64,000 bases of DNA, taken from contig CM060731.1 in the NCBI GenBank assembly GCA_030704615.1, positions 23,806,001-23,870,000 of the forward strand, written 5' to 3'. Made by a program: the position numbers and the translations under genes. The notes beneath the pieces are model-generated. The model had not been told where the DNA came from. It saw only the letters and a program-made list of their open reading frames with translations, and ran no database searches. Below, piece after piece: positions 1 to 9,718 of the stretch (positions are counted from its first letter, which is position 1; each line of letters begins with the position of its first letter). This DNA is from Takakia lepidozioides. Taxonomy: Eukaryota > Streptophyta > Takakiopsida > Takakiales > Takakiaceae.

Positions 1-385
1 TTTGTGCCCTGCAGGCATTTCTTCAGTTGTTATAGCCAAAACATTTCTGTGGGTCTAGAATGAAGAGAGTGAGAGGAATGGAGGAAATCAGGGTGAAGAG
101 CACCACAATCCTGCAGAAACAAACGATTGCTACTCCACAGGCGATACAGTTACTGGAGGAGCTGAGATTGCAAGGATTGTAAAGCAAAGATTGGACATTG
201 CACCATAGACAGTACATGTTACAATTCTTGCAGAACTTTGAGCCAAGGACAGGAGCAACAACGGTGAAGGGAGTTGAATTAGTAATTACTCCCCTATACC
301 TACAGCAATTGTTTCGATTGCCAGCAGGTCAGGTGCATGTGGAGGAGCACAAGGCAAGACTGCAAATAGGGGACTTATTCCAAGA
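1..385 (+). pseudogene. LTR-element accessory ORF, copy 1, N-terminal part
   Basis: This is the 5' part of a decayed retroelement protein that is cut by the window start. It matches copy 2 at about 6,580-6,960 in sequence and order: a basic stretch (MKRVRGMEE), then a segment with LQNFEPRTG and LQQLFRLPAGQ. A TAA at 180-182 interrupts the frame. At 385 the plus-strand similarity stops abruptly, just after LFQE, and continues on the opposite strand. The fold is not recognised with certainty. The segment resembles the N-terminal domain seen in ORFs of plant Athila/Tat-type retroelements (putative plant transposon proteins), which is an inference from general sequence style only. Confidence 0.55.
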
Positions 386-985
386 ATGAAGGTCCTGCTT
401 CCAGTAATAGCAGTTCTCTGTGCTGCTGTGCCCCTTCCTGCACAAAAACTTGGGAAGCATTATCATGCGGATTCCGTGAAGCCAGTGGATCCGCCACTAC
501 AGTCTTTCCCCGCCTCTGTCTCTTATTCTTGGGTTGCCCTGCCAGTCCACCCTCACTGTGTGAAGAGCCTTGCTCTTCCATTGCAGTGGTTTCTGGCTCA
601 AACACTCCCATCTCCTTTCTTTCTCGCGCATCAAGTATGTCAGAATCAAGAATTATTTGAGCAATGATTGGGCCAGACACTATGATAGGAGACTTTGCGG
701 CAGTACCCTGTAATCTTTTCATCTCCTCTACCAGTGCGTTGTACATTATGTCCGCCCATTCTACCTCTTCTCCTCTCAGGGCTTTGAGTATTTCTTCTGT
801 GAAGGATCTGCTCAAATACTGTTGGTTCTGTTTCATGGCAAACAGAACGTTCAATACCTGGCCTACCTCCCTTAGCCCTGGGTACACGGCCTTGGTACAA
901 GCATAACCCTGAGTTTTAATGGGAATATCTAACCCTTCTTTTTCTAAATCAATTATTTCTGGTTGAACTGCATGGACAACTTGTG
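386..985 (-). pseudogene. Inverted segments of accessory ORF copy 1
   Basis: Read on the minus strand, about 386-915 encodes the same protein segment as 6,972-7,510 of copy 2 (KTQGYACTK, FAMKQNQQYLSRSF, then a Ser/Glu-rich tail ending in LLLLEAGPS). The next piece, about 915-981, read on the minus strand, matches the following segment of copy 2 (VxHAVxP...LDIP, about 7,570-7,640). Both pieces are inverted in place but keep their left-to-right order. From about 985 the plus-strand frame resumes. A long minus-strand open frame covers this stretch, but upstream of 985 it is only the antisense of the neighbouring plus-strand segment. See the findings for the rearrangement. Confidence 0.6.
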
Positions 986-3534
986 GTGACAGGTGGTGGC
1001 AGAAATTGAGAAGGGGGACCTTCTCTATGAATATTCTGGTATGGTCAAGGACACAGTGATTCCGGAGGTGCAACGGTTGTCCAAGGGAAACCCTGCGGTG
1101 CATATAATACACACACCTGTGACGGAGGTACCACAGGTAGAATGTCAAAACACTGCAGCACCGGTGACGGATGAAGTGGTTCAGGAAGAAAATCTGGTGG
1201 GGCAATGGCCTGAATGGTTCGTAAGGCATCACATTGTTGAGGATCAGGGATAATAGCAGCAAGCTCACCAAGATGACCCTCAACAGGCTATGCTTATGAG
1301 TTCCATAAACATGACACTGAATTTGTTGGGTACTTATGTCAAATCCTATGTTCCCACTACTCAATTGGCAGCGTTGAGGGAGGAACTCAAGAAAGAGTTT
1401 GAGGCTCGACTTGCCACAGAGTGTGCAAACAAGGTCGATGAAGAGGTGACTCTCAAGATGCAGCAAGACTTGGAGAGTAAAGAAGCGGCTTTGCAATTGG
1501 CCAAGGAACAATTGATTGAGGCAGACCTCGCACAAGACCACTTGCACGAAGCACATAAGCAACAGCTATACCAAATGCAGGTGAAGCATGAAAGCAAGTT
1601 ACAAGAAGTGAATGCACTACATATGGAGTTGCAGACAGTGCATGACAGGATGGCCATACAATGTGCTACACTCACAACTATGCTTGACCAATCTACAAAA
1701 AAAATAAACAGTCAAGCGGAAAAATGTACGAAGGCAGAGGAAGAGAATGTTGAGCAAATGAAACTCATTGTCGATATGAAGAATACAATCTGTCGCAATG
1801 AGGATACTTTCAAGCAATACAGGCAGGTTGAAGCTGACCAAGAGAGGCACATCCTGGAGTTGCAACAAACGGTCATGGCCAATAGAAATGAAATCTCGGT
1901 CACTAACAAGGCTTGGAAGGAAGCCAATAATCTGCTTGCTGCCTATGCGAATTTGGTTGAACCTCATGCGAAGCGCATGGAGGCTTTACAACAGCAGTTA
2001 GATGTGTACAAACTCAGAGAGGAACACACTCTCAGAGGAACCACAAGCAACTTGGTGGATAACCACCTTATGCAGGTCTGGTTAGCACAAGGGCCAGTGG
2101 AGGGCAAAGCACCACGAAAGCTCACCCAAAGCGAGATGAATGAGCTCAGGCTGCAAGTGCAAAACATTGCCACAACTACTATAGACAATGTCTATAGTAG
2201 GATAGCGGAGTTACAGGAGGATGTAGACGACCTGCAGACTCAAGTGGAGGACCTCACTTCAAATATCGACAAAAGAGTCTATATATCTGAGGAACAGCTA
2301 ATGGCTTCTTATTTACAAGCCAAAACTTTGGCTTTTCAGTCTTCTTCACAGGAGGTGCAGGAGATGCCAATGGTACAAGAGCCAGTGCCACCAACACCAC
2401 AACAAGTCACTGTGCCAGTAGCTGACCCTGTTGTTACTACAGCCACACCACGGCCACCACAGCCTGAGGTATGGGGCAATGCTGTTTTTAACCCACCTAA
2501 AACTCCAGCTGCAAGGGAGTACAGTAGGGCTATGATTATGCCCTTCAACCAAATTCCCATTGTGTTGGATTTGGTTTGGAAAGAATTTAGTCCTCCGCAG
2601 TCATTGGCACATTACTATCAAATCATGTGCATATGGCTTCCAGTGGCAACTAAAACTAAAGTTCTTCCGAACAATCGACCAATTGAGGATCATCACTTTG
2701 CACAGTACTGGCATGAGGCAGGTACCATGTTGAAGGAATTAATTGCCTTCCAAGTTGTACATGGATTCATTTATACCAAGACCAAGGAGGTAGCAAGTAT
2801 TGTCATAGGATGCGGGTTATACTACGCTGCTTGTTTTCTGGTACGTTATCACATTGAGCAGCACAAGATGCAATCGCGCTTTCTGAGTTATTCCAGTGGG
2901 GATCATTGGGTCTTACCTGCAGTGCCACCTCATATGTACCTATATGAGGCAAAAGTTATGATACAAAAAGGATTCTCAAATTCGTTCATGGTTTCATGCG
3001 GCCTGGAACAATTTGTCAACACAGAAATTCGGCCTTGATGATATTTTCTCTAAAGGACATGAGGCATGGAAATACTTGCACAATTCACAGGTCATTGGTA
3101 CCCCACTCACCTGGACAGACAAGGAGCTCAGGGTCTTCACCAATTTTGCCATTCAGCGTTTACAACAAGTTTTAAAATATAAACTTCCAGACATGGTAGG
3201 ACAACATTGTATGCCCCAGAGGATTCCACAAAAAGTTCGACAATTAAAACACCTGAGAGGCGATGAGGATTCTGATACAACTGTTTCTTCAGCGGATTCT
3301 TTTGACATGGGAGAAGACTATGCAATTAAGATGGCAGAGAAGAAGCGACGGGGGTCTCCTATGCCTGAAAGGTTACCTCGATATCAGCCTCCAGAGGGCC
3401 TCACATATCCAGGTAGTGTTCAATCATCTCCGTCAACCAGTGACAGACCTCGGGCTCGTACACACAGTCCGCCACGAAACTCTCAACGTCAGAAAGGTGC
3501 TCGCTCACAAAGGTTTGCTAATCCCAATCAGTAA
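986..3534 (+). pseudogene. LTR-element accessory ORF, copy 1, coiled-coil and C-terminal part
   Basis: The open frame resumes with VVAEIEKGDLLYE, is stopped by TAA TAG at 1251-1256, then runs from 1290 to 3038 (about 580 codons), and shifts frame near 3,000 into a last stretch ending at 3534. Visible features in order: about 300 residues of Glu/Gln/Lys-rich heptad-like sequence (a long coiled coil, starting near LAALREELKKEF), a Pro/Thr/Val-rich linker (about 2,360-2,480), a compact hydrophobic domain with YYAACFLVRYHIEQH, and a basic Ser/Pro/Arg tail. No polymerase or transposase motif is present. It ends 38 bases before an LTR start and just before a purine-rich tract, the usual place of the last ORF of an LTR element. 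The function is unknown; a gag-like or Athila-type extra ORF is possible. Confidence 0.6.
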
Positions 3535-3550
3535 ACCGTGAGGACACAAC

Positions 3551-3572
3551 TTTTTGAGAGGGGAAGGGGTAA
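3551..3572 (+). other. Polypurine tract
   Basis: A run of purines (TTTTTGAGAGGGGAAGGGG) ends at the TG that opens the LTR at 3573. LTR retrotransposons prime plus-strand DNA synthesis from such a tract directly upstream of the 3' LTR. Its presence ties the upstream coiled-coil ORF to an LTR element and makes 3573 the likely LTR boundary. Confidence 0.6.
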
Positions 3573-4560
3573 TGTTAGAGGACTGTCTGGGACTTAGACA
3601 CTTATACGGGATCTGTGGGGTACCCTTAATTTTTGCACAGACTGAGACCAACAGGAGCCTTAGGGGTGACAGCAGCGCACTTTAGAGGGGGGTTACACAG
3701 CCCGTCACAGCCAACACAGCCCGTCACAGTCGGACACAGCCGACACAGCCAAACACAGTCAACACAGCCCGTCACAGTCCGACACAGCCGACACAGCCAG
3801 ACACAGTCAACACAGCCCGTCACAGTCCGACACAGCCAACACAGTCGTCACAGTCCGACACAGCCCGTCACAGCTTCGCACAGCCGTCACAACTTCGCAC
3901 AGCCGACACAGCCCGACACAGCCACACAGCCAGTCACAGCCCATCACAGCCCAACACAGCCGTCACAGTTTCACAGCCAGTCACAGCTTGACACAGCTGT
4001 CATGACCATAGGGAACGGATAGCAGGACAGGGAACGACTGTGGGGAACAACACCTGCGAATGGAACATGTTAGTTCACGGATGACGGTTAGTGAGGGAAA
4101 CGGTTAGAACGACGGGTAGGAAGATAAAGCTAGGAGCAAGGACTGGAAGAAGGGGGAATTATGGGATCACTTCTTGGGGGAACTTCGGACATCACTGGGG
4201 GAAATGAGGAGAGAGCGTATCTCTGAGCAGAAAGAGGGAGAGCACGGAGTAAGAGGGAGAGCACGGAGTAGGAGGAGGATCTGTTGATGCTTAATGAATG
4301 CAGGCAGTAGAATTGTAATGTAGAGCAGATTAGAGACTCCATTGCTTCAGCCTGATACTTGATAGATATTAATCTGATACACACTTCATACTCACACTGT
4401 GTAGAGAGATCTGAGTGAAGCTGTGGAATGAATGGATGAGTTGATGGAATCCGATAGATTGATGAAGAAAACTGATACTTAATTACCAACAGTAAGGTAA
4501 CTAGCTAACATGAATGCGGGAAGGAAAACAAATAGGAAACATCCCCATGATACACTAGCT
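3573..4560 (+). repeat. LTR of family X (plus copy) with internal minisatellite
   Basis: The segment starts with TGTTAGAGG and is collinear with the reverse complement of 22,873 downward: the first 120 bases, the CACAGCC-type array, and the following 500 bases all match, with substitutions. The 3' end is not clear, because the similarity continues past the LTR into the leader ORF of the gypsy element (about 4,567 onwards) and I see no convincing primer binding site. The LTR end is therefore approximate. Together with 21.8-22.9 kb it forms an inverted repeat of about 1.1 kb with arms 17 kb apart. Confidence 0.65.
3690..3995 (+). repeat. CACAGCC minisatellite inside the LTR
   Basis: Irregular tandem units of about 8-10 bases alternate between CACAGCC, GTCACAGTC and GACACAGCC for about 300 bases. 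The same motif family occurs at 5,763-5,875, 15,043-15,112 (opposite strand) and 22,448-22,757 (opposite strand, in the other LTR copy). The open frame across it only reflects the repeat having no stops. Confidence 0.9.
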
Positions 4561-4566
4561 GTAGGT

Positions 4567-4665
4567 CATGACTGATTGTTCTGAGCGGGCTGAGTACTTA
4601 GAGATTTCCAACTCTTCTATCTTGGAGTTTCCGCCTCGGATAGCGAAGGGATGGGTGAGTAAAAG
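4567..4665 (+). pseudogene. Leader ORF fragment of gypsy element (plus copy)
   Basis: It starts with ATG and reads MTDCSERAEYLEISNSS, then FPPRIAKGWVSKS. This is nearly identical to the start of the minus-strand leader ORF at 21,928. After WVSKS the similarity ends and unrelated sequence leading into a reverse transcriptase/RNase H fragment follows, so this is a junction of two elements or an internal deletion. Confidence 0.6.
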
Positions 4666-4669
4666 CCGC

Positions 4670-5274
4670 GCGACACACGCCCCACGGATGTGAGCCGAGT
4701 TCGAGCTTTCATGGGGTTAGCAAACTATTACAGACGGTTTGTTAAGGGATTTAGTGCCATTGCAAAGGCTCTAACCAAACTGACCAAGGTGGACCAGGAG
4801 TGGCAGTGGGAAGATGAGCAAGAACAAGCTTTTCAAGAGCTCAAGGCGCGGTTGACCTCGGCGCCCATCTTGAGACGACCTATCAGGGGGCGTCCTTTTC
4901 AGCTGCATACAGATTGGAGCATGCTGGGGCTTGGAGCGGTGCTCACACAGGTGGATGATGAGGGAAGAGAGTTCGTAGTGGCTTATGCTAGCCGCTCAAA
5001 CAATGCTGCAGAATCTAAGTATAGCTCATATAAGAGAGAATGCTTAGCTGCAGTGTGGGCCGTGACACACTTCAGGTGCTATCTATACGGCAATCTCTTC
5101 ACCCTTGTCACGGATCACCAACCACTCAAGTGGTTGATGGAGTCAGACAAGCTTACGGGGAAGCTTGCACGGTGGGCACTCATCCTTCAAGAGTATGACT
5201 TTCAGGTGGTGCATCGACCGGGTTTGGTCAATCGCAATGCAGATGGGTTGAGTCGCAATCCATGCACGAGCTAG
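4670..5274 (+). pseudogene. Ty3/gypsy reverse transcriptase C-terminus plus RNase H fragment
   Basis: The frame opens near TDVSRVRAFMGLANYYRRFV, the connection at the end of a Ty3/gypsy reverse transcriptase, and continues into RNase H (LHTDWSMLGLGAVL, AYASRSNNAAE, TDHQPLKWLM, then NADGLSRNP). The first catalytic Asp of RNase H is in HTDWS. It stops at 5274. The 250 bases downstream look like the decayed spacer before integrase. The sequence is clearly different from the corresponding part of the minus-strand gypsy element at 16.5-17.2 kb, so it comes from another family. No N-terminal RT, protease or integrase accompanies it. Confidence 0.8.
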
Positions 5275-5760
5275 CAGGATGACACTGGAGCTCGGTGGCA
5301 TGGTGAGACGGACGAGGAGATGGTGCCCGGATGGCATGCATCTGCATTTCTGTGTATTTTGGCAGCGGAAGGCCAGGTTGGACCTGCAAGAGGGATGACT
5401 GTAGATCAAGTGTCTGAGGACCCTAAGGCCAGCAATGAGGGTGTTGAGTTGAATGGGGTTTGCAAGTTCAACTGTCGTCTGATCCTAAATATATTACCTT
5501 GTCAGCACAATGGCTTGTGAGGGCTACAATTTTGTGTCTCTTTCATGTCCTGCACAATGTTTTACAGTGGTGACGTGGAATAACGGCGCCGAAATACCTC
5601 ATTCCGCATCCTGGACCAGGAGAAACAAACCCTATTATCGAGGTAAGAGGACATAACACCGTCAATAAAGGCACGAAAATTCCAATTCCGCGGATGCCCG
5701 CTCATGAGCTCATAGGCTCATAGACTCATGGGCTCATGGGCTCATGAAATAGTAAACCTC
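5275..5760. other. Intergenic TE debris with GGCGCCG motif and CTCATG repeats
   Basis: There is no intact gene. 5,577-5,600 carries AATAACGGCGCCGAAAT, the same core as the 64-bp array at 14.3-14.8 kb in reverse complement. 5,697-5,750 is a short run of GCTCATGAG/GGCTCATGG units. The block GCCCGCTCATGAGCTCAT recurs at 15,016-15,035 in the same orientation. Confidence 0.5.
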
Positions 5761-5762
5761 CG

Positions 5763-5875
5763 TGACACAGCCTATCACGGCCCATCACAGTGTCACACAG
5801 CCTATCACAGTTCACCACAGTTCACCACAGTTAGACACAGCCTGTCACAACCCAACACAGCCCATGCAGGTTACA
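5763..5875 (+). repeat. CACAGCC minisatellite, second array
   Basis: Units of CACAGCC, TATCACAG, TTCACCACAG and variants run for about 110 bases. The array belongs to the same family as the LTR array, but here it sits between the CTCATG block and a gag zinc-knuckle remnant. Confidence 0.85.
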
Positions 5876-5980
5876 CAGTCCATTGGGTCAGTGACAGGTG
5901 GACGCGGGTTAACATTAGAAAAGTGGCCGTCAAGTGAAGAAGAAGTCTGGAAGTCAAACTCGGAGAATATGCCACACTGA

Positions 5981-6372
5981 GACGGGAAGTCGGGGGCATG
6001 TCTAAAAACGGACACGTGGCCACTAAGGCGAAGCACACCGCAGTGCATAAATTGCAAGAGTGGGTCTCATCATGCAAGAGGACAAATCGGGCCGTCAAAG
6101 TACCTAACCGGTACATCAGCTAAGACTATTTGTGGGCCCATTAATGCATTCAGGGCAAGGGTAACGGAACCCTTTCCGAGTACAGAAAAGAAGGACTTAT
6201 GCCACATGTGTTGTCCTACTGGACATTCCAGGTGGGAATGTCCACGGAGGGGGGTGGAATTAAGAAGTTACCTAAGCAGGCAACAGCCAATCAGGAGTGA
6301 GAATTTCATGCAGGTGGTTCCCTCCAAGAAACAAGAACAAGAGCGGAAGAGTTGGGGTGGCTCCGAATAGCC
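5981..6372 (+). pseudogene. Gag nucleocapsid remnant with zinc knuckles
   Basis: A frame without stops from about 5,981 contains CINCKSGSHHARGQ (a degenerate knuckle lacking the last Cys) and, at 6,200-6,241, a perfect C-x2-C-x4-H-x4-C zinc knuckle (CHMCCPTGHSRWEC). Such knuckles bind RNA in retroelement Gag. A stop near 6,370 and a frame change separate it from the accessory ORF of copy 2. No protease, RT or integrase lies between the knuckle and the accessory ORF, which points to a non-autonomous element or an internal deletion of pol. Confidence 0.65.
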
Positions 6373-6416
6373 AGTGTCTCGACAGGAGGGGCAATCAAAG
6401 CACTAGCTTTGTAGCT

Positions 6417-8935
6417 ATGGCGGATGTAACGGATTACACGCTCGCTTTACTTCTCACGCAGTGGCGCAAGGACGGACGAATTGAGAGTACATTTTCTCTC
6501 ACTCGATACTTGCAAGCCCCACAGGCTTACACGCACTTACCTGTTCCATTCTGTGCCAACCATACCTTTATGCTCTGTGCCCTGCAAGCTTTCCTTCAGC
6601 TGTTTCAAACAAGGCCTTTTTGTATGTCTAGAATGAAGAGAGTGAGGGGAATGGAGGATATCAGGGTGAAGAGCACCATGATTCTGTAGAAGCAAACAAT
6701 TGCTACACCGCAGGCAGTGCAGCTGCTGAGGGAGTTGCGATTGGAGGGGCTGCTACGCAAGGACTGGTCCTTGCATCATCGACAATATATGATTCAATTT
6801 CTTCAGAACTTTGAGCCTCGGACGGGAGTTACCCAGGTGAGGGGAGTAGATATAGAAATTACTCCCCAGTACTTACAGCAATTGTTTGATTTGCCATCGG
6901 GTCATGTGGATGTGGATGAGCACAGGGCAAGATTGCAGATGGGGAATTTGTTCCAAGAAAGGAGTTTCTTTAAGACTCAAGGTTACGCTTGTACCAAAGC
7001 CGAGTACCCAGGACTCAGAGAAGTTGGCCAAATATTGAACGTTCTGTTTGCCATGAAACAGAACCAACAATATTTGAGCAGGTCATTCACAGAGGAGATC
7101 ATGAAAGCTTTAAGGGGAGAGGATATAGCTTGGGCAGAGTTAATGTACAATGGTCTGGTGGAAGAGATGAAGAGGTTACAGGGCACTGCTGCTAAGTTTC
7201 CGATCATTGTGTCTGGTCCAGTCATTGCCCAAATCATTCTTGACTCTTGCATACTTGATACTGGGGAACGTAAGGAGATGGGAGTGTTTGAGGCAGTAAC
7301 CACTGCAATTAAAGAGCAGGACTCTTCACATAGTGAGGGTGGACTGGTAGGGCAACACCTGTCTAAGAGACAAAAGCAGGGTATGACTATAGTGGCAGAT
7401 CCACTAGCTTCACGGAAACCGCAAGATGATGTTTCCCAAGCTCTTGTGCAGGATGGGGCACAACAGCACAGAGGGTTGTTATTATTGGAAGCACGGCCTT
7501 CGGAGCGGGAAGAAGAAGTCACTTTGGTACCTTAGCCATCACAGCCAGTTGACTCAGTTGTCTCAGAGGTTGCACAGGTAGAACATGCTGTGACACCACC
7601 CCCAATTGCTCTGGACGGAGAAAAGTTGGACATTCCCACTACAGAGCAGGTCGTGGCCGAAATTGAGAAGGGTGACCTTCTCTATGAAAACTCTGGCTTG
7701 GTAAGGGAATCAGTGGTTCCAGAGGTGCAAAGTTTGTCCAGGGAAATCCCTACTGTGCATGTAATACCCACACCTGTGACGGAGGTACCAGGGGTAGAAT
7801 ATAAGGACACTGCAGCATCTGTGGAGGATGAGGTGGTTCAGGAAGATGATCTGGTGGGGCAATGGCCTGAATGGTTGGTGAAGCATCACATTGTGGAAGA
7901 TCAGGGGGAACAGCACCAAGTTCACCATGATGACCCCTAGCAGGCCATGCTTATGAGTTCCATAAGCAGGACACTTAATTTGTTGGGCACTTATGTGAAA
8001 TCCCATGTTCCATCTTCCCAATTGGCAGTTTTGAGGGAGGAACTCAGGAAGGAGTTTGAGACTCAAATTGCCACTGAGTGTGCTAACAAGGTAGATGCGG
8101 AGATCAATCTCAAGTTACAGCAAGAGTTGGAGGACACAAAGGCTGCCTTGCAGTTGGCTAAGATACATTTGATTGAAGCAGGTCTCAAGCAGGACCAGTT
8201 GCATGAAGCACATAAGCAATAGTTATACCAATTGCAGGTAAAGCATGAAGGCAAGTTGCAAGAAGTGAACGTACTACATACAGAGTTGGAGGCAGTACAT
8301 CAGAGGATGACCATACAATGTGCTACACTCACAACTGCTCTAGAGCAAACTGCATTAGAAGTTAACAGACAAGGGGAGAGATGTATGATGGCAGAAGCTA
8401 AGATAATAGAGCAAGGGAAACTCATTGTTGATTTGCAGGCTACAATCTGTCGCAATGAAAATATTTTCCAACAGTACAAACAGGTTGAGGCTGACCAGGA
8501 GAGATACATCCTGGAGTTGCAACAAACAGTCATGGTCAATAGAAATGAACTCTCTGTAGCTAACAAGGCTTGGAAGGAAGCCAATAATCTGGCTGCTGCC
8601 TATGCGGGCCTGGTTGAACCTCATGCGAAGCGCATGGAGGCTTTACAACAGCAGTTAGATGTGTACAAACTCACGGTGGAGCAGACTCTCAAAGGTGCCA
8701 CACATGACTTGGTGGATAACCACCTTATGCAGGTCTGGTTAGCACAAGGGCCGGTAGAAGGCAAAGCACCAAGGAAGCTCACCAAGGGTGAGATGAATGA
8801 GCTCCAATTGCAGGTGCAGAACATTGCCACAACTACTATAGACAATGTCTATAGTAGGATAGCAGAGCTACAGGAGGATGTGGAAGGCCTGCAGACTCAA
8901 GTAGATGACTTGAGTTCAAATATTGACAAGAGTGT
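6417..8935 (+). pseudogene. LTR-element accessory ORF, copy 2
   Basis: This is the collinear reference for copy 1. It reads from MADVTDYTLALLL through LQNFEPRTG, LQQLFDLPSG, KTQGYACTK, FAMKQNQQYL, the Ser-rich linker and the long coiled coil up to SSNIDK. Apart from one short shift, the reading is broken only by four in-frame stops, all TAG (6687, 7533, 7938, 8220). Where copy 1 can be compared, two of these positions are CAG and one is CAA. At about 8,932 the sequence departs from copy 1 and joins unrelated DNA, so the C-terminal domain is missing. The coiled coil spans roughly 7,960-8,920. The function is unknown. Confidence 0.6.
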
Positions 8936-9491
8936 GAATTTTCGGACGAGATGTGGCCCCCTGGGTGTTATCCTGCTGGAAATCCTCGTCGGAATCATCA
9001 TCATCTGGCTGACTATGTTGCTGCTTCTTCTTCTTGGGTGTGGGGGTCTTCGTCTCTTGCCCCTGTTTGCGCGTTCTTTTCTTCCTGTCCTTGGGCTGCT
9101 CAACTGCCTGCTTCTCCATCTGCTCCTTCACCAACGTTGCCGCCTTGGCTGACTTTCTCAGTGCTTTCTGCTTGGCTGCCTCCTCTGCTTTCAGTCTTTC
9201 CGCGTCCTCTGGTTGGGGATCCGATTGCGCCTTCATAGCCCTGGCATTCGCTTCCTTCTTCAAGTTAACCTCCGAGAGGTCAACGGTCCCACTTGGGAGA
9301 TCCACATATTAGGGACAGTCTACCAAATGCTCGGCATGCCACTCCTTTGCCATTACTTCTGTGTACATCGTACCACGACCTCCAGGTGTCCTCCTTGCTA
9401 GGAAGAATGGTGGAACCCTTTGAATGGCTCCGGACGGAATGAATGCAAAGTTTATGTACCTGCAATCACGAGGCAGTTCAACAAAAATCAT
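8936..9491 (-). pseudogene. Lys-rich companion ORF of the Mutator-like element (truncated)
   Basis: The minus frame from 9491 reads MIFVELPRDCRYINFAF, meets a TAA at 9306-9308 and continues in the same frame with an Ala/Lys/Glu-rich stretch (LKAEEAAKQKALRKSAKAA), a KKRTRKQG basic patch, and an acidic DDDDSDEDF end. The composition suggests a nuclear, DNA- or chromatin-associated protein. It is cut at the junction with accessory ORF copy 2 at 8,936. It lies on the strand opposite to the transposase, as companion genes often do in Mutator elements; that link is an inference. Confidence 0.4.
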
Positions 9492-9718
9492 TCTACTGAT
9501 ACATCATGCAAGAGGAAGTTCTCAATGCACAAGGTATGTCGGCACCGAAATACGCAATGGACCGTGCCCCAATCACCCAGCACTCACATCTTGCAGAGGT
9601 ATATTTTGGCGCCGCAATACCCACCGCTGCTTAGCTAAATCATCAAAACTATAAATAGGGGGATGGCCAAAACAGGGAAACAGTCGTCCACGACTTATCC
9701 AGTGACGATGAAGACTGT

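Noticed and set aside
375-1562. 395-codon minus-strand open frame as a single gene
   Set aside because: Only 386-981 is real coding sequence on that strand (the inverted TE segments). The rest is the antisense of the plus-strand accessory ORF.
3633-4022. His/Ser/Thr/Gln-rich protein in the LTR
   Set aside because: It is a direct translation of the CACAGCC minisatellite; similar open frames occur wherever the repeat lacks stops.
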